Shown here in pieces: positions 1-8,393 of a stretch of DNA of 64,000 bases. Under the pieces are notes generated by a model. The model had not been told where the DNA came from. It did not search any database and worked only from the letters and a program-made list of their open reading frames with translations. The stretch spans positions 142,022 through 206,021 of the forward strand of contig NZ_PIPW01000004.1 of NCBI RefSeq assembly GCF_003987215.1, written 5' to 3'. Within the stretch, counting starts at the first letter, position 1. Every line of letters begins with the position of its first letter. The position numbers and the translations under genes were made by a program. Source of the DNA: Pseudidiomarina halophila (lineage in GTDB: Bacteria; Pseudomonadota; Gammaproteobacteria; Enterobacterales; Alteromonadaceae).

Positions 1-2
1 CG

Positions 3-449
3 TTGACGGCTACTGACGGTTCTGATGAATCTGAAGGCGTGCTGCTACGTCAGGGTACGCGCGGTACCTTGTATAACTTCGTCATCACTGATGCGCGCGG
101 CGAATGTCTGGAAATCGACAATGATGCCACCTTTGCGAACGCAGATGCAGGTAATTTGACCATCGCAAACTCGGTGATTGCATGTCATGAAAACTTCGCT
201 GATGTCGCCACCCAAACCTGGTACGAGAACGAAGCCACCAACGTCACGCTCGACGAAATGGCTACAGTGTTGACCTCTGGCTATGTCACCGCAGCTGAAA
301 TGACTGATGCATCTGGCGCACCAGTTACCGTAACGCCGAAAACAGATTTAAGCAGCATCGACCCGTTCTTTGACGATGTTGATTTCATCGGTGCGGTAAG
401 CGAAGACAATGATTGGACAAACGGCTGGACCGTAGGCCTGCGCGACTAG
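3..449 (+). CDS. C-terminal part of a probable secreted protein (truncated by window edge)
   Basis: The reading frame is open from the first bases of the window and ends at TAG 447-449, so the real start lies upstream. About 148 residues are visible. They are acidic and rich in Asp, Thr and Ala, have no membrane segment, and finish with a Trp-containing tail (NDWTNGWTVGLRD). Tails of this sort occur on secreted or surface proteins encoded next to TonB-dependent receptors in marine gammaproteobacteria, which fits the receptor gene that starts 70 bp downstream on the same strand. The two may be cotranscribed, because I see no terminator or obvious promoter between them. The function is not recognised; an extracellular substrate-binding or beta-helix protein is only a guess from context. 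Confidence 0.6.
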   Translation: MTATDGSDESEGVLLRQGTRGTLYNFVITDARGECLEIDNDATFANADAGNLTIANSVIACHENFADVATQTWYENEATNVTLDEMATVLTSGYVTAAEMTDASGAPVTVTPKTDLSSIDPFFDDVDFIGAVSEDNDWTNGWTVGLRD

Positions 450-519
450 TTAAGGAACTGGAGCACAAGGACGTGCAGCTTTTCCCGCTAATTATCATGT
501 CACGCATACGGAGTTTCCT

Positions 520-3156
520 ATGAAAAAGCAGGCTGTATTAACGCAAAGTAAACTGGGCCTCGCGATCGCTCTCGCGTTGTCTGGACCCATTGCTTACGCT
601 CAGGAATCTGATGCGCAAGCGACGAGCGATACGACCATTGAAGAAGTTGTCACCACAGGAACACGTTTGCAGGGCTCAGCCGCGGCCGTTGTCGAAGAGC
701 GCAAAGCTCAGGCGTTTGTAGCTGATATCCTTGGAGCTGAACAAATTTCCCGAACGGGCGATAGCGATGCTGCGGCGGCGTTGCGACGGGTCACTGGTTT
801 GACGCTGGTTGACGGTAAGTTTATCTATGTCCGCGGTCTTGGTGAGCGCTATTCAAGCACGCAACTTAACGGCGCCTCGGTTCCCTCGCCGGATCCAACG
901 CGTAATGTCATCCCGTTGGATATGTTCCCGGCAAGCATTATCGAAAGTATGTCGGTGCAGAAGTCCTATTCACCGGACATGCCCGCCAACTTTGGTGGTG
1001 GTAACGTCGATATCCGTACGGTTTCAATTCCGACTGACCAAGTCTTTGATGTTTCGGTGGGTACCGGCTGGAATACCAACTTTTCCGACGACGGTCTGAG
1101 CTACCAGGGGGGCGGCGATGATTGGTTGGGTAAGGATGACGGAACCCGGGCCTTATCACCTGAGATGGTAACTGCGTTGGCGCGTTATCAGGAAACAATC
1201 AACACCGCTAATATCGCTGCTAGCGAAGGAATTTCCACAGCGGAAGCGGCTGCAATCAATCGCCAGTTAGCGGCATCACTTAACACCGAAAATGAAGTTT
1301 ACTCAAAATCTCTGAGTCCTGATATTGATGGTTCGGTGACCTACGGTAATGCTTATGATATTGGCCATGATCTGACTTTTGGTTTTCTCGCTGGTGTGGA
1401 TTATGGCAACAGCTGGTCAAATAGCGAAGAATCGGAATTGGTATTAGGCATTGCTGACGGTGAAGCAGCTGTTGATCAGGCAAGCGAGAGTCGGGTAACC
1501 ACGCAGAATGTGGAACTAAGCAGCTTGCTCAACTTTGGCCTGAAGCTGGGTGACTACCACCGGGTAGAAACCTCGACCATTTTCTTACGCAATACTTCTG
1601 ATCGGGTTGAACAGGGTGTGGTTGAAACGCCTAACTCGATTGATGAAGAAGGTTTGAGTTATTTTGATACGGATATCCGTTATGAACAACGCGAATTGCT
1701 GACCAACCAGATACGTGGGTCTCATTACTTTCCACAATTCTGGGGTTTTGCACTGGACTGGCAATACGCCGATTCACGCGCAAGTCGTGATGCGCCGGGC
1801 GAAGTTTTCTATCGGCAAATTAACGATCGTGATCTAGGTGAGGGCTTGGGGAATCTGGCGTTCCAGCAAACGCGTACAGCAACCACCTTGCAGTATCAAA
1901 TATTGGAAGATGACGCACAAGACTGGCGCGTCGACGGTGAATTACCCCTTTATCTGGCAGAAATGGACATTCTCCTGAAAGGTGGCGGCCAGGTCTCGAA
2001 AAAAGCCCGGTCATCCTTTTCACGACGCTTTGCGATAAGCGCCGAACAAGTTGCCAATGATGCCCTGCAGAATGTCGGCTACAACGATTTGTTTAGTGAC
2101 GCCAACCTTACCGACCAAGATTTTGGATTTGCTCTGTTCGGTGCGCCTACGGCTACAGATCCCAATTACTTAGCTGCGCAACAAGTTGAAGCCGGGTACG
2201 GTCTTGCCGATATACAGGTCAATGACGACTGGCGCGTCAGTGGTGGTTTGCGCTGGGAGCAGTACACTCAGGTAGCAGCGCAATTAGACCTTCGCAACAT
2301 GACGGTTATCGGCGATCCTGCCGAAGCTGGACGCGTTGAAGATGATGTCTATGGCTCTTTAGCGTTAACCTATCAACTTAACGATGAGATGCAGTTAAGG
2401 GTTGGTTACGGCAGCACCGTAGTGCGTCCGGACTTGCGCGAATTAACCGAAGTGATTTTCGTCGATCCGCTGACCGACTTTAAAGTACGCGGTAACAGTG
2501 AGTTGATGACCACTGATATCGATAACTTTGATGTGCGTTGGGAATGGTATTTGCCGGCCGGAGAAAACTACTCGGTGGCAATGTTTTACAAAGACTTAGC
2601 CAACCCGATTGAAGCTGTTGAGGCAAAAGGTACCGACTCAGATCGGGTCATCACTTTCCTCAATGGTCAATCAGGCGAAGTCTACGGTTTGGAATTTGAA
2701 TTTCTGAAAGACCTGACATTCTTATCCGACGGCTTGTTTTTATCAGGCAACCTGACGTTATCTGATTCAGAAATCAGTATTGCCAATACCGGTAACGTTG
2801 AACTGACCAACAATACCCGGCGGATGACCGGTCACTCCAAATACGTGACAAATCTTCAGCTGGGTTATGATTCATTGAATGGTGAACACAGTGCATCATT
2901 GATTTATAACGTCGCCGGTGAGCGCATTGCGTTTGCAGGGGTAAAAGAAGGTGCGGTAGGTATCGGTGATGCCGTCGAGCAACCTTTCCACAGCCTTGAC
3001 CTGGTTTATACCTACTACCCGGACTTCAGTTCGAAAGTGAAGTTGAAGGTACAAAACATGCTTGGTGAGGATGTTGAAATCCAGCAAAATGGGCGTTTGA
3101 TCCAAAGTCGTAGTGTCGGCACTGGAATTAGTCTTGAATACAGCTACTCTTTTTAG
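520..3156 (+). CDS. TonB-dependent outer-membrane receptor
   Basis: This is an 878-residue outer-membrane active transporter that imports a ligand using energy from the TonB-ExbBD complex. Residues 1-27 form a signal peptide ending in AYA-Q. A TonB-box-like stretch (EEVVTTGTR) follows at about residues 41-49. The plug domain covers roughly 60-180 and contains VRGLGERYSSTQLNG, and the rest is an alternating beta-barrel that ends in the aromatic C-terminal residue (SYSF) used for outer-membrane insertion. The start at 520 is supported by the signal peptide and a GGAG ribosome-binding site. A rho-independent terminator follows at 3178. Unlike the two receptors at 23-30 kb it has no N-terminal carboxypeptidase-regulatory-like domain and I see no clear Pho box directly upstream. 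The ligand is unknown. Confidence 0.9.
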   Translation: MKKQAVLTQSKLGLAIALALSGPIAYAQESDAQATSDTTIEEVVTTGTRLQGSAAAVVEERKAQAFVADILGAEQISRTGDSDAAAALRRVTGLTLVDGKFIYVRGLGERYSSTQLNGASVPSPDPTRNVIPLDMFPASIIESMSVQKSYSPDMPANFGGGNVDIRTVSIPTDQVFDVSVGTGWNTNFSDDGLSYQGGGDDWLGKDDGTRALSPEMVTALARYQETINTANIAASEGISTAEAAAINRQLAASLNTENEVYSKSLSPDIDGSVTYGNAYDIGHDLTFGFLAGVDYGNSWSNSEESELVLGIADGEAAVDQASESRVTTQNVELSSLLNFGLKLGDYHRVETSTIFLRNTSDRVEQGVVETPNSIDEEGLSYFDTDIRYEQRELLTNQIRGSHYFPQFWGFALDWQYADSRASRDAPGEVFYRQINDRDLGEGLGNLAFQQTRTATTLQYQILEDDAQDWRVDGELPLYLAEMDILLKGGGQVSKKARSSFSRRFAISAEQVANDALQNVGYNDLFSDANLTDQDFGFALFGAPTATDPNYLAAQQVEAGYGLADIQVNDDWRVSGGLRWEQYTQVAAQLDLRNMTVIGDPAEAGRVEDDVYGSLALTYQLNDEMQLRVGYGSTVVRPDLRELTEVIFVDPLTDFKVRGNSELMTTDIDNFDVRWEWYLPAGENYSVAMFYKDLANPIEAVEAKGTDSDRVITFLNGQSGEVYGLEFEFLKDLTFLSDGLFLSGNLTLSDSEISIANTGNVELTNNTRRMTGHSKYVTNLQLGYDSLNGEHSASLIYNVAGERIAFAGVKEGAVGIGDAVEQPFHSLDLVYTYYPDFSSKVKLKVQNMLGEDVEIQQNGRLIQSRSVGTGISLEYSYSF

Positions 3157-3177
3157 CAAAGCTGGTAGTGATGATAA

Positions 3178-3203
3178 AACGGGAGCTTCGGCTCCCGTTT
3201 TTT
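3178..3203 (+). terminator. Rho-independent terminator after the TonB receptor
   Basis: A 6-bp G+C-rich stem (GGGAGC and GCTCCC around a TTCG tetraloop, 3181-3196) is followed by a run of T. It lies 22 bp after the stop codon of the receptor gene. Confidence 0.9.
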
Positions 3204-3233
3204 GTTATACAATAGGGAAACAAAAGCGTTGTT

Positions 3234-3290
3234 GGTTATTGGATATTAGTTATTGGTTTAAACCAACAGCGAACAGCCAACAGCGAATAG
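3234..3290. repeat. Intergenic repeat cluster, same family as 35168-35292
   Basis: Bases 3234-3259 carry GGTTATTGGATATTAGTTAT, continued by TGG, which is the reverse complement of the CCAATAACTAATATC unit found in tandem at 35222-35292. Immediately after it, a 14-bp unit (CCAACAGCGAA, then C or T, then AG) occurs twice in tandem at 3263-3276 and 3277-3290. Both loci of this repeat lie just downstream of a rho-independent terminator. Confidence 0.7.
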
Positions 3291-3321
3291 CAAAAAATCA
3301 GATAGCGGGTAACTACTTTTT

Positions 3322-4596
3322 ATGCAGGAAGTGCAGGAAACATTAGAACAGGCCGAAAGTTGGCTGGCAGAGCGACCCGATGTAGACACCTTAACAAAGT
3401 TAGCGCTGCTGTTAGCCGGTGCCTGGGTGGCAAATTTTATCGTGAAAAAAATCCTGCTGCGTGGCTTATTGCGGATTTTAAGCTATACGCCAGCAGGTAA
3501 AGACCGCCAGGCGATTGAACGAAATATTGTGGCGCGCATTGCGAATGTCGTTCCCGCACTGGTTATTGCCTTTGGTATTACTTCGGTACCAAATTTATCT
3601 GACGAAGTGACAATTATTGTAACCAACGTCTGCTATGCGTTTATTGTCATTACCATCGCCCGGGCGATCAGCGGCACCCTGACAATTGTTAACACCCTCT
3701 ATGAGCGCCAGCCGGAAGCACAGACACGGCCAATCAAAGGCTATATTCAGGTCGCCAAAATAGTGATTTACGCGGTGGCGACGATTTTGATGATTGCCGT
3801 GCTAATCGACAAGTCACCGGTTATCTTGCTGTCCGGCTTAGGTGCCATGGCAGCAGTATTGATGTTGGTGTTCCAGGATACCTTGCTAAGTCTCGTTGCC
3901 AGCGTCCAGATAACCTCTAATGACATTATTCGTGTCGGAGACTGGGTTGAGATGCCCAACTTGAACGCCGATGGTGACGTGATCGATATTGCCTTACACC
4001 AGGTCAAAGTACAGAACTGGGATAAGACCATTACCTTTATCCCTACGCGGCGCTTTATTTCCGACCCGTTTAAGAACTGGCGCGGCATGCAGGAGTCGGG
4101 TGGACGGCGGATTAAACGCAGCCTGCTGGTGGATCAGCAAAGCATTCACTTTTTGACTGACGATGAACTTAAAGCGGTGAAACGCTTTCGCTTGTTGAAA
4201 AGCTACCTGCAAAGCAAGCAGCAGGAAATCGACGACTGGAACCAACAACTTAAAGACGAAGGGAAAGAACCAGTCAATACCCGGCGTATTACCAATATAG
4301 GTACTTTCCGCGCGTACATTTTGCAGTACCTGGAAAACCATCCCAAGGTCCATCAGGAAATGACCCTGATGGCGCGGCAACTGAATCCAACCTCGGACGG
4401 TTTGCCCATCGAAGTCTATTGTTTTACCAATACGATTGCCTGGGCCGAATACGAAGGGATCCAGTCGGACATCTTTGACCATTTGTTATCTATTCTGCCG
4501 GAGTTTGGTCTACGTGTATTCCAGCACCCAAGTGGTATAGATATGCGGGAAATGACACGAAACCTACATGAAAGTGGCACAAAAAGTTCATCCTGA
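3322..4596 (+). CDS. ybdG: MscS-family mechanosensitive channel, YbdG-like
   Basis: This inner-membrane protein of 424 residues belongs to the MscS superfamily and has the length of E. coli YbdG (415 aa), a miniconductance channel that protects against osmotic downshock. Hydrophobic segments are visible at about residues 24-45, 72-90, 95-115 and 140-160. They are followed by the pore-lining helix (LLSGLGAMAAVLMLVFQDTL, about 168-187) and the MscS beta domain (DIIRVGDWVEM). The C-terminal cytoplasmic part is long and charged. The start ATG at 3322 gives the expected N-terminus; the ribosome-binding site is weak. The stop codon overlaps the first half-site of the Pho box array that drives the next operon. 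No functional link to phosphate is implied by this overlap. Confidence 0.88.
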   Translation: MQEVQETLEQAESWLAERPDVDTLTKLALLLAGAWVANFIVKKILLRGLLRILSYTPAGKDRQAIERNIVARIANVVPALVIAFGITSVPNLSDEVTIIVTNVCYAFIVITIARAISGTLTIVNTLYERQPEAQTRPIKGYIQVAKIVIYAVATILMIAVLIDKSPVILLSGLGAMAAVLMLVFQDTLLSLVASVQITSNDIIRVGDWVEMPNLNADGDVIDIALHQVKVQNWDKTITFIPTRRFISDPFKNWRGMQESGGRRIKRSLLVDQQSIHFLTDDELKAVKRFRLLKSYLQSKQQEIDDWNQQLKDEGKEPVNTRRITNIGTFRAYILQYLENHPKVHQEMTLMARQLNPTSDGLPIEVYCFTNTIAWAEYEGIQSDIFDHLLSILPEFGLRVFQHPSGIDMREMTRNLHESGTKSSS

Positions 4597-4643
4597 CATA
4601 AAACTGACATAAGCCGGTCACCAAGCTGTCATACAACTGACGT
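4593..4643 (+). promoter_or_regulatory. Five-half-site Pho box array upstream of the TonB operon
   Basis: Five PhoB half-sites sit in exact 11-bp register: CTGACAT (4593), CTGACAT (4604), CGGTCAC (4615), CTGTCAT (4626) and CTGACGT (4637). The known PhoB box is two CTGTCAT-like 7-mers 11 bp apart. Five in a row suggests cooperative binding of more than one PhoB dimer. The array begins inside the ybdG stop codon and ends about 40 bp before the DUF3450 start. The match to the consensus is seen directly; regulation by PhoB is inferred. Confidence 0.85.
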
Positions 4644-4684
4644 ATCTTGCACATCATCATTCACAACGTGTGCAAGGTGTTTCC

Positions 4685-5461
4685 ATGAAACAATGTTTCG
4701 CTCGCACGCTGGTGCTTGCCAGCCTCCTGGCGAGTACCAGTGCAGTTGCTCAAGACCAGACGCTTGAGCCGGTGGTTGATGCCGCCAATGAAATCAATCA
4801 AGCCGCCCGCTCCTCACAATTAACCGTCGATCAAATCGCCGATACCACCCAAGAGCGACTTCAGCAGTTCAAGCAAATCAACCGCCAAATCGAGGGTCTG
4901 GAAGTTTATGTCCAGCAACTGCAGCGGCAGATTGACTTCCAGCAGCAGGAAAAGTCGGAGTTAAACACTGCGATTGATGAAGTCAGTGTGGTCGAACGCC
5001 AAATCACCCCCCTCATGCTGCGCATGATTGATAGCCTTGAAACCTTTGTAAATCTCGATGTTCCTTTCTTACCCAATGAGCGTGAAAACCGCATCATCAA
5101 CCTCAAAGATCTGATGGATCGGGCAGACGTGGATGTTTCTGAGAAGTTCCGCCGGGTGATGGAAGCCTACCAGATTGAGGCCGACTACGGTCGCTCGATC
5201 GAAGCTTACAACGGTGAAATGCAAGTTGGTGGGCAACTGCAGGATGTCGAATTCCTGCGCATCGGCCGTACGGTGTTGATTTACAAGACCCGCGATGGAG
5301 AAGCCATGGGGGTATGGAACCAGAATCAACGGCAATGGCAGGAGTTAGATTCAGGCTATCGCAGCAGTGTTCAGGAAGCATTGCGCATCGCCCGTAAACA
5401 GCTTGCTCCTGACTTATTGATGTTACCGGTATTCACTCCATCTTCGCAGGCAGGAGAATAA
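4685..5461 (+). CDS. DUF3450 periplasmic coiled-coil protein of the TonB operon
   Basis: This is the first gene of a six-gene operon that energises TonB-dependent uptake. The protein (258 aa from the chosen ATG) has a signal peptide (LASLLASTSAVAQ). A long coiled coil rich in Gln, Glu and Leu follows at about residues 40-115, and a globular C-terminal part after that. This is the DUF3450 family, which is found with TtpC/ExbB/ExbD/TonB sets in marine gammaproteobacteria. Its exact role is unknown; partnering the coiled-coil domain of TtpC in the periplasm is plausible. The frame is open from a GTG at 4670, but the ATG at 4685 begins directly at the signal peptide and follows a purine-rich AAGGTG. 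The next gene starts 3 bp after the stop, so translation is probably coupled. Confidence 0.88.
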   Translation: MKQCFARTLVLASLLASTSAVAQDQTLEPVVDAANEINQAARSSQLTVDQIADTTQERLQQFKQINRQIEGLEVYVQQLQRQIDFQQQEKSELNTAIDEVSVVERQITPLMLRMIDSLETFVNLDVPFLPNERENRIINLKDLMDRADVDVSEKFRRVMEAYQIEADYGRSIEAYNGEMQVGGQLQDVEFLRIGRTVLIYKTRDGEAMGVWNQNQRQWQELDSGYRSSVQEALRIARKQLAPDLLMLPVFTPSSQAGE

Positions 5462-5464
5462 TTC

Positions 5465-6820
5465 ATGTTGAAACTTAAACATTGCATTGCTGCTTTAGCG
5501 TTAGTGGTTGCGGCACCGGGCATGAGTCAGGAACCGGTGAACCTTGATCAACTGCTACAACAATTAAAAGCAGGCAAGTTTGCTCAGTCGCAAGCCAATG
5601 AAGAACGCGAAGCACGCTTCCGCGCTGAAGCGGCGCAGCAGCAACAGATTTTGCGCGAAGCCATTGCCAAGCGGGATCAACTGGAACAAACCAGTGCCCG
5701 ACTGGAAAGCCAGTTTGAAGGCAATGAGCGTGATCTGGCTGCGTTAGAAGACGCACTCACCCAGCGAATGGGCTCATTAAAAGAGCTTTTCGGTGTGCTC
5801 CAGCAGGTGGCCGGTGATACCGCCAGCAATCTGCGCAACTCCTACGTATCAGTAGAGTTTCCAGGTCGCAGTGATGCGCTGAATGAGTTGGCCGAGAAAA
5901 TGGGCTCCAGCTCGAAACTGGCGACCATCGAAGAAATTGAGTCAGTGTGGTTTGCGCTGCAACAGGAAATGACCGAATCAGGTAAGGTGAGTGAGTTTTC
6001 CACCGAAGTAACTTTAGCCAACGGCGAGAAAACAACTAAGCCGGTGATTCGTGTGGGCACCTTTAATATGGTCGCTGACGGCAAGTACTTAGAACTTATT
6101 CCAGGTACAGATGCGGTAGCCGAACTGGTTCGCCAGCCCGGCAGCCGATACCTCGACACGGCGGAGGCGCTGGAGCAGAGTAACGACAACCCGGTACGTT
6201 TTGGTCTTGACCCGACCGGCGGTTCAATTCTCGGCTTATTAGTACAAGCGCCAGGCTTAAAAGAGCGCATCGATCAGGGCTCCACGGTCGGCTATATCAT
6301 TCTTGCTTTGGGCGTTATCGGTCTGCTTATCGCGCTGGAACGCTTCGTTACCCTGACCCTGATGGGCGGTAAAGTAAAACGCCAGCTGAAAAACGATAAA
6401 GCCCAGCAGGATAATCCCCTGGGGCGCGTCATGGCGGTGAAAGATAAGTATCCGGACGTCGACACCGAAACCCTGGAATTAAAACTCAGTGAAGCGATTC
6501 TGCGTGAGGTGCCACGTATTACCCGTAACCTGACCTTTATTAAAATCATCTCTGTGGTTGCCCCGTTACTGGGTTTGCTCGGAACGGTTACCGGCATGAT
6601 CAATACCTTCCAGGCGATAACTCTGTTTGGCACCGGCGACCCGAAACTGATGGCGGGCGGTATTTCGCAGGCATTGGTAACCACAGTACTTGGACTGGTG
6701 GTTGCGATTCCGATGACGCTTCTATTCGCCACCTTGAATACGCGTAGCAAAAATCTGGTTCACGTATTGCAGGAGCAGGCGTCGGGCATCATTGCGGAGC
6801 GCTCTGAGCGGGGGCACTAA
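5465..6820 (+). CDS. ttpC: TtpC-like MotA/TolQ/ExbB proton-channel protein
   Basis: This 451-residue protein resembles TtpC of Vibrio TonB2 systems. It has a signal peptide (ending about residue 21) and a periplasmic coiled coil (about 30-110). A globular periplasmic region follows to about 265, then a membrane helix (GYIILALGVIGLLIALERFV, about 278-297) and a C-terminal MotA/TolQ/ExbB domain with two further helices (about 360-380 and 400-425, including GLLGTVTGMI). TtpC proteins are required together with a short ExbB for TonB2-mediated uptake. The gene lies between the DUF3450 gene and exbB with gaps of 3 and 2 bp, in line with a single transcript from the Pho box array at 4593. Confidence 0.9.
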   Translation: MLKLKHCIAALALVVAAPGMSQEPVNLDQLLQQLKAGKFAQSQANEEREARFRAEAAQQQQILREAIAKRDQLEQTSARLESQFEGNERDLAALEDALTQRMGSLKELFGVLQQVAGDTASNLRNSYVSVEFPGRSDALNELAEKMGSSSKLATIEEIESVWFALQQEMTESGKVSEFSTEVTLANGEKTTKPVIRVGTFNMVADGKYLELIPGTDAVAELVRQPGSRYLDTAEALEQSNDNPVRFGLDPTGGSILGLLVQAPGLKERIDQGSTVGYIILALGVIGLLIALERFVTLTLMGGKVKRQLKNDKAQQDNPLGRVMAVKDKYPDVDTETLELKLSEAILREVPRITRNLTFIKIISVVAPLLGLLGTVTGMINTFQAITLFGTGDPKLMAGGISQALVTTVLGLVVAIPMTLLFATLNTRSKNLVHVLQEQASGIIAERSERGH

Positions 6821-6822
6821 TC

Positions 6823-7353
6823 ATGGTGTTCTTTATCGACTTTTATAGTGCGATTCAGGACTTTGTCGAAACCGGCGGTCAGGTACTCCTGATTATCGGC
6901 ATCCTGATTTTCATCATGTGGTTGATGATCCTGGAGCGCATCTTTTATTACACCCGCAAGCACCAGCAGGAGAAAAAGCGGGTATTGCAGAAGTGGAAGG
7001 ATAGGGACGATAAATCCTCATGGAATGCGGAACAAATCCGCCAGGCCATGATTTCGCGGGTTTCTATCGCCCTGGGCGGACCACTTCCGATTCTGCAGGC
7101 ATTGGTCGCACTGTGTCCGTTACTGGGTTTGATGGGCACAGTCACCGGCATGATTGAAGTGTTTGACGTCATGGCGGTGGCGGGTACAGGCAATGCGCGC
7201 TCAATGGCGGCTGGTGTTTCAAAGGCCACCATTCCAACCATGGCTGGCATGGTCGGCGCGCTGTCCGGGGTGTTTGCCACCACCTGGTTACAACGGACAG
7301 CCAAACGTGAACGCCTTAAACTTGAAGATCGCATGCTAATGGAACACCACTAG
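6823..7353 (+). CDS. exbB: ExbB proton-channel subunit
   Basis: This is an inner-membrane component of the TonB motor, 176 aa, close to the short ExbB2 type. It has three membrane segments (about residues 19-40, 88-115 and 128-155). The conserved GLMGTVTGMIEVFD and AAGVSKATIPTMAGMVGAL stretches line the ExbB/ExbD channel. It converts proton flow into movement of TonB together with ExbD. It starts 2 bp after ttpC and is followed 11 bp later by exbD, so it belongs to the same operon. Two ExbB-family proteins (this and TtpC) in one operon is the TonB2 arrangement. Confidence 0.93.
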   Translation: MVFFIDFYSAIQDFVETGGQVLLIIGILIFIMWLMILERIFYYTRKHQQEKKRVLQKWKDRDDKSSWNAEQIRQAMISRVSIALGGPLPILQALVALCPLLGLMGTVTGMIEVFDVMAVAGTGNARSMAAGVSKATIPTMAGMVGALSGVFATTWLQRTAKRERLKLEDRMLMEHH

Positions 7354-7364
7354 AGGGCATTTAG

Positions 7365-7772
7365 ATGAAACAGCATTTTGCAAATTTGATTGACGAAGAA
7401 GAAACTCAAATTGATATGACGCCCATGCTCGACGTGGTGTTCATTATGTTGATCTTCTTCATTGTTACGGCGAGCTTCGTGAAAGAATCTGGTATTGATG
7501 TCAATCGCCCTGAGGCGGCCACGGCAGTGCAAAAGGATCGCGCGAACATTCTGGTGGCCATCAGTGATACGGGTGAGATCTGGATCAACAAACGACAGGT
7601 CGATGTACGCGCAGTACAGGCAAACATCGAACGTTTGTATGCTGAGAATCCGCAGGGGTCAGTGGTGATTCAGGCAGATAAAAAATCAACTACTGAAACA
7701 CTGATAAAAGTTATGGACGCCGCGCGAGCCGCGGGTGTCTTTGATGTCTCGATCGCCGCGCAGGAAGAGTAA
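7365..7772 (+). CDS. exbD: ExbD energy-transducing subunit
   Basis: This is a 135-residue ExbD/TolR family protein. A short cytoplasmic N-terminus precedes a single membrane helix (about residues 20-42) with the family motif DMTPMLDVVFIMLIFFIVTA. The Asp in LDVVF is the proton-carrying residue conserved in ExbD. The remainder is the periplasmic domain that contacts TonB and peptidoglycan. A ribosome-binding site (GAGGGC) precedes the ATG. It lies between exbB and tonB with spacings of 11 and 5 bp. Confidence 0.94.
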   Translation: MKQHFANLIDEEETQIDMTPMLDVVFIMLIFFIVTASFVKESGIDVNRPEAATAVQKDRANILVAISDTGEIWINKRQVDVRAVQANIERLYAENPQGSVVIQADKKSTTETLIKVMDAARAAGVFDVSIAAQEE

Positions 7773-7777
7773 AGTCT

Positions 7778-8383
7778 ATGCGTTTTTTAGCAGCACTCGC
7801 CGTTGCCGCCATAGTGACACTGGGTTTGTTTTACCTGATGCAGTCGCTTATTACTGGCGGACAAGGCGCAATGACTGAACCACCAAAAGGTAGCGTGTTG
7901 GATTTTGTCCGCGTAAAGCCCGAAGAAGTGGTTCAGGAAAAAGATCGCAAGCCCGAGCGTCCACCGGAGCCGGAAGCGCCGCCACCGGACATGCCAGCGC
8001 CGCAAATGGACAGCAGTGATCTGGTGCCGGATGCCCGTGGTTATGATTTTTCCGCGACCGCACAAGCGGACACCGGGCTTGGCGGAGGTATGAATCTGGA
8101 TGCCAGTGACGGCGAGTACCTGCCCATCGTTAAGGTTCAGGCCGCCTACCCACGCCGTGCCTTGCAACGTGGTATTGAAGGTTACGTAGTAGTGGAATTT
8201 ACCGTAACCCGTCAGGGTACCGTGCGTGAGCCGCGGGTGGTTGCAGCACAGCCCGAACAGATTTTCGATCAGGCTGCCATGGAGGCCGTCCTGAAGTTTA
8301 AATACAAACCTCGCGTAGTTAATGGTGAAGCTGTCGAAGTAGAAGGCGTGCAAAACCGGATTACGTTCGAGATTGATGGCTAG
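7778..8383 (+). CDS. tonB: TonB energy transducer
   Basis: This 201-residue TonB-family protein has an N-terminal membrane anchor (about residues 3-24) and a short Pro/Glu-rich spacer (about 45-72, with PERPPEPEAPPPDMPAP). Its C-terminal TonB domain (about 115-200) contains YPRRALQRGIEGYVVVEFTV. It contacts the TonB box of outer-membrane receptors and transmits energy from ExbBD. The spacer is shorter than in E. coli TonB (239 aa), as in TonB2 proteins. Its likely partners are the three TonB-dependent receptors in this window, two of which also have Pho-box-like sites. The stop codon at 8381-8383 is just upstream of the next gene. Confidence 0.93.
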   Translation: MRFLAALAVAAIVTLGLFYLMQSLITGGQGAMTEPPKGSVLDFVRVKPEEVVQEKDRKPERPPEPEAPPPDMPAPQMDSSDLVPDARGYDFSATAQADTGLGGGMNLDASDGEYLPIVKVQAAYPRRALQRGIEGYVVVEFTVTRQGTVREPRVVAAQPEQIFDQAAMEAVLKFKYKPRVVNGEAVEVEGVQNRITFEIDG

Positions 8384-8393
8384 GAGAAGCGCT

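Noticed and set aside
490..519. Pho box upstream of the first TonB receptor
   Set aside because: Only a single ATGTCAC half-site is present, with no partner at 11 bp.
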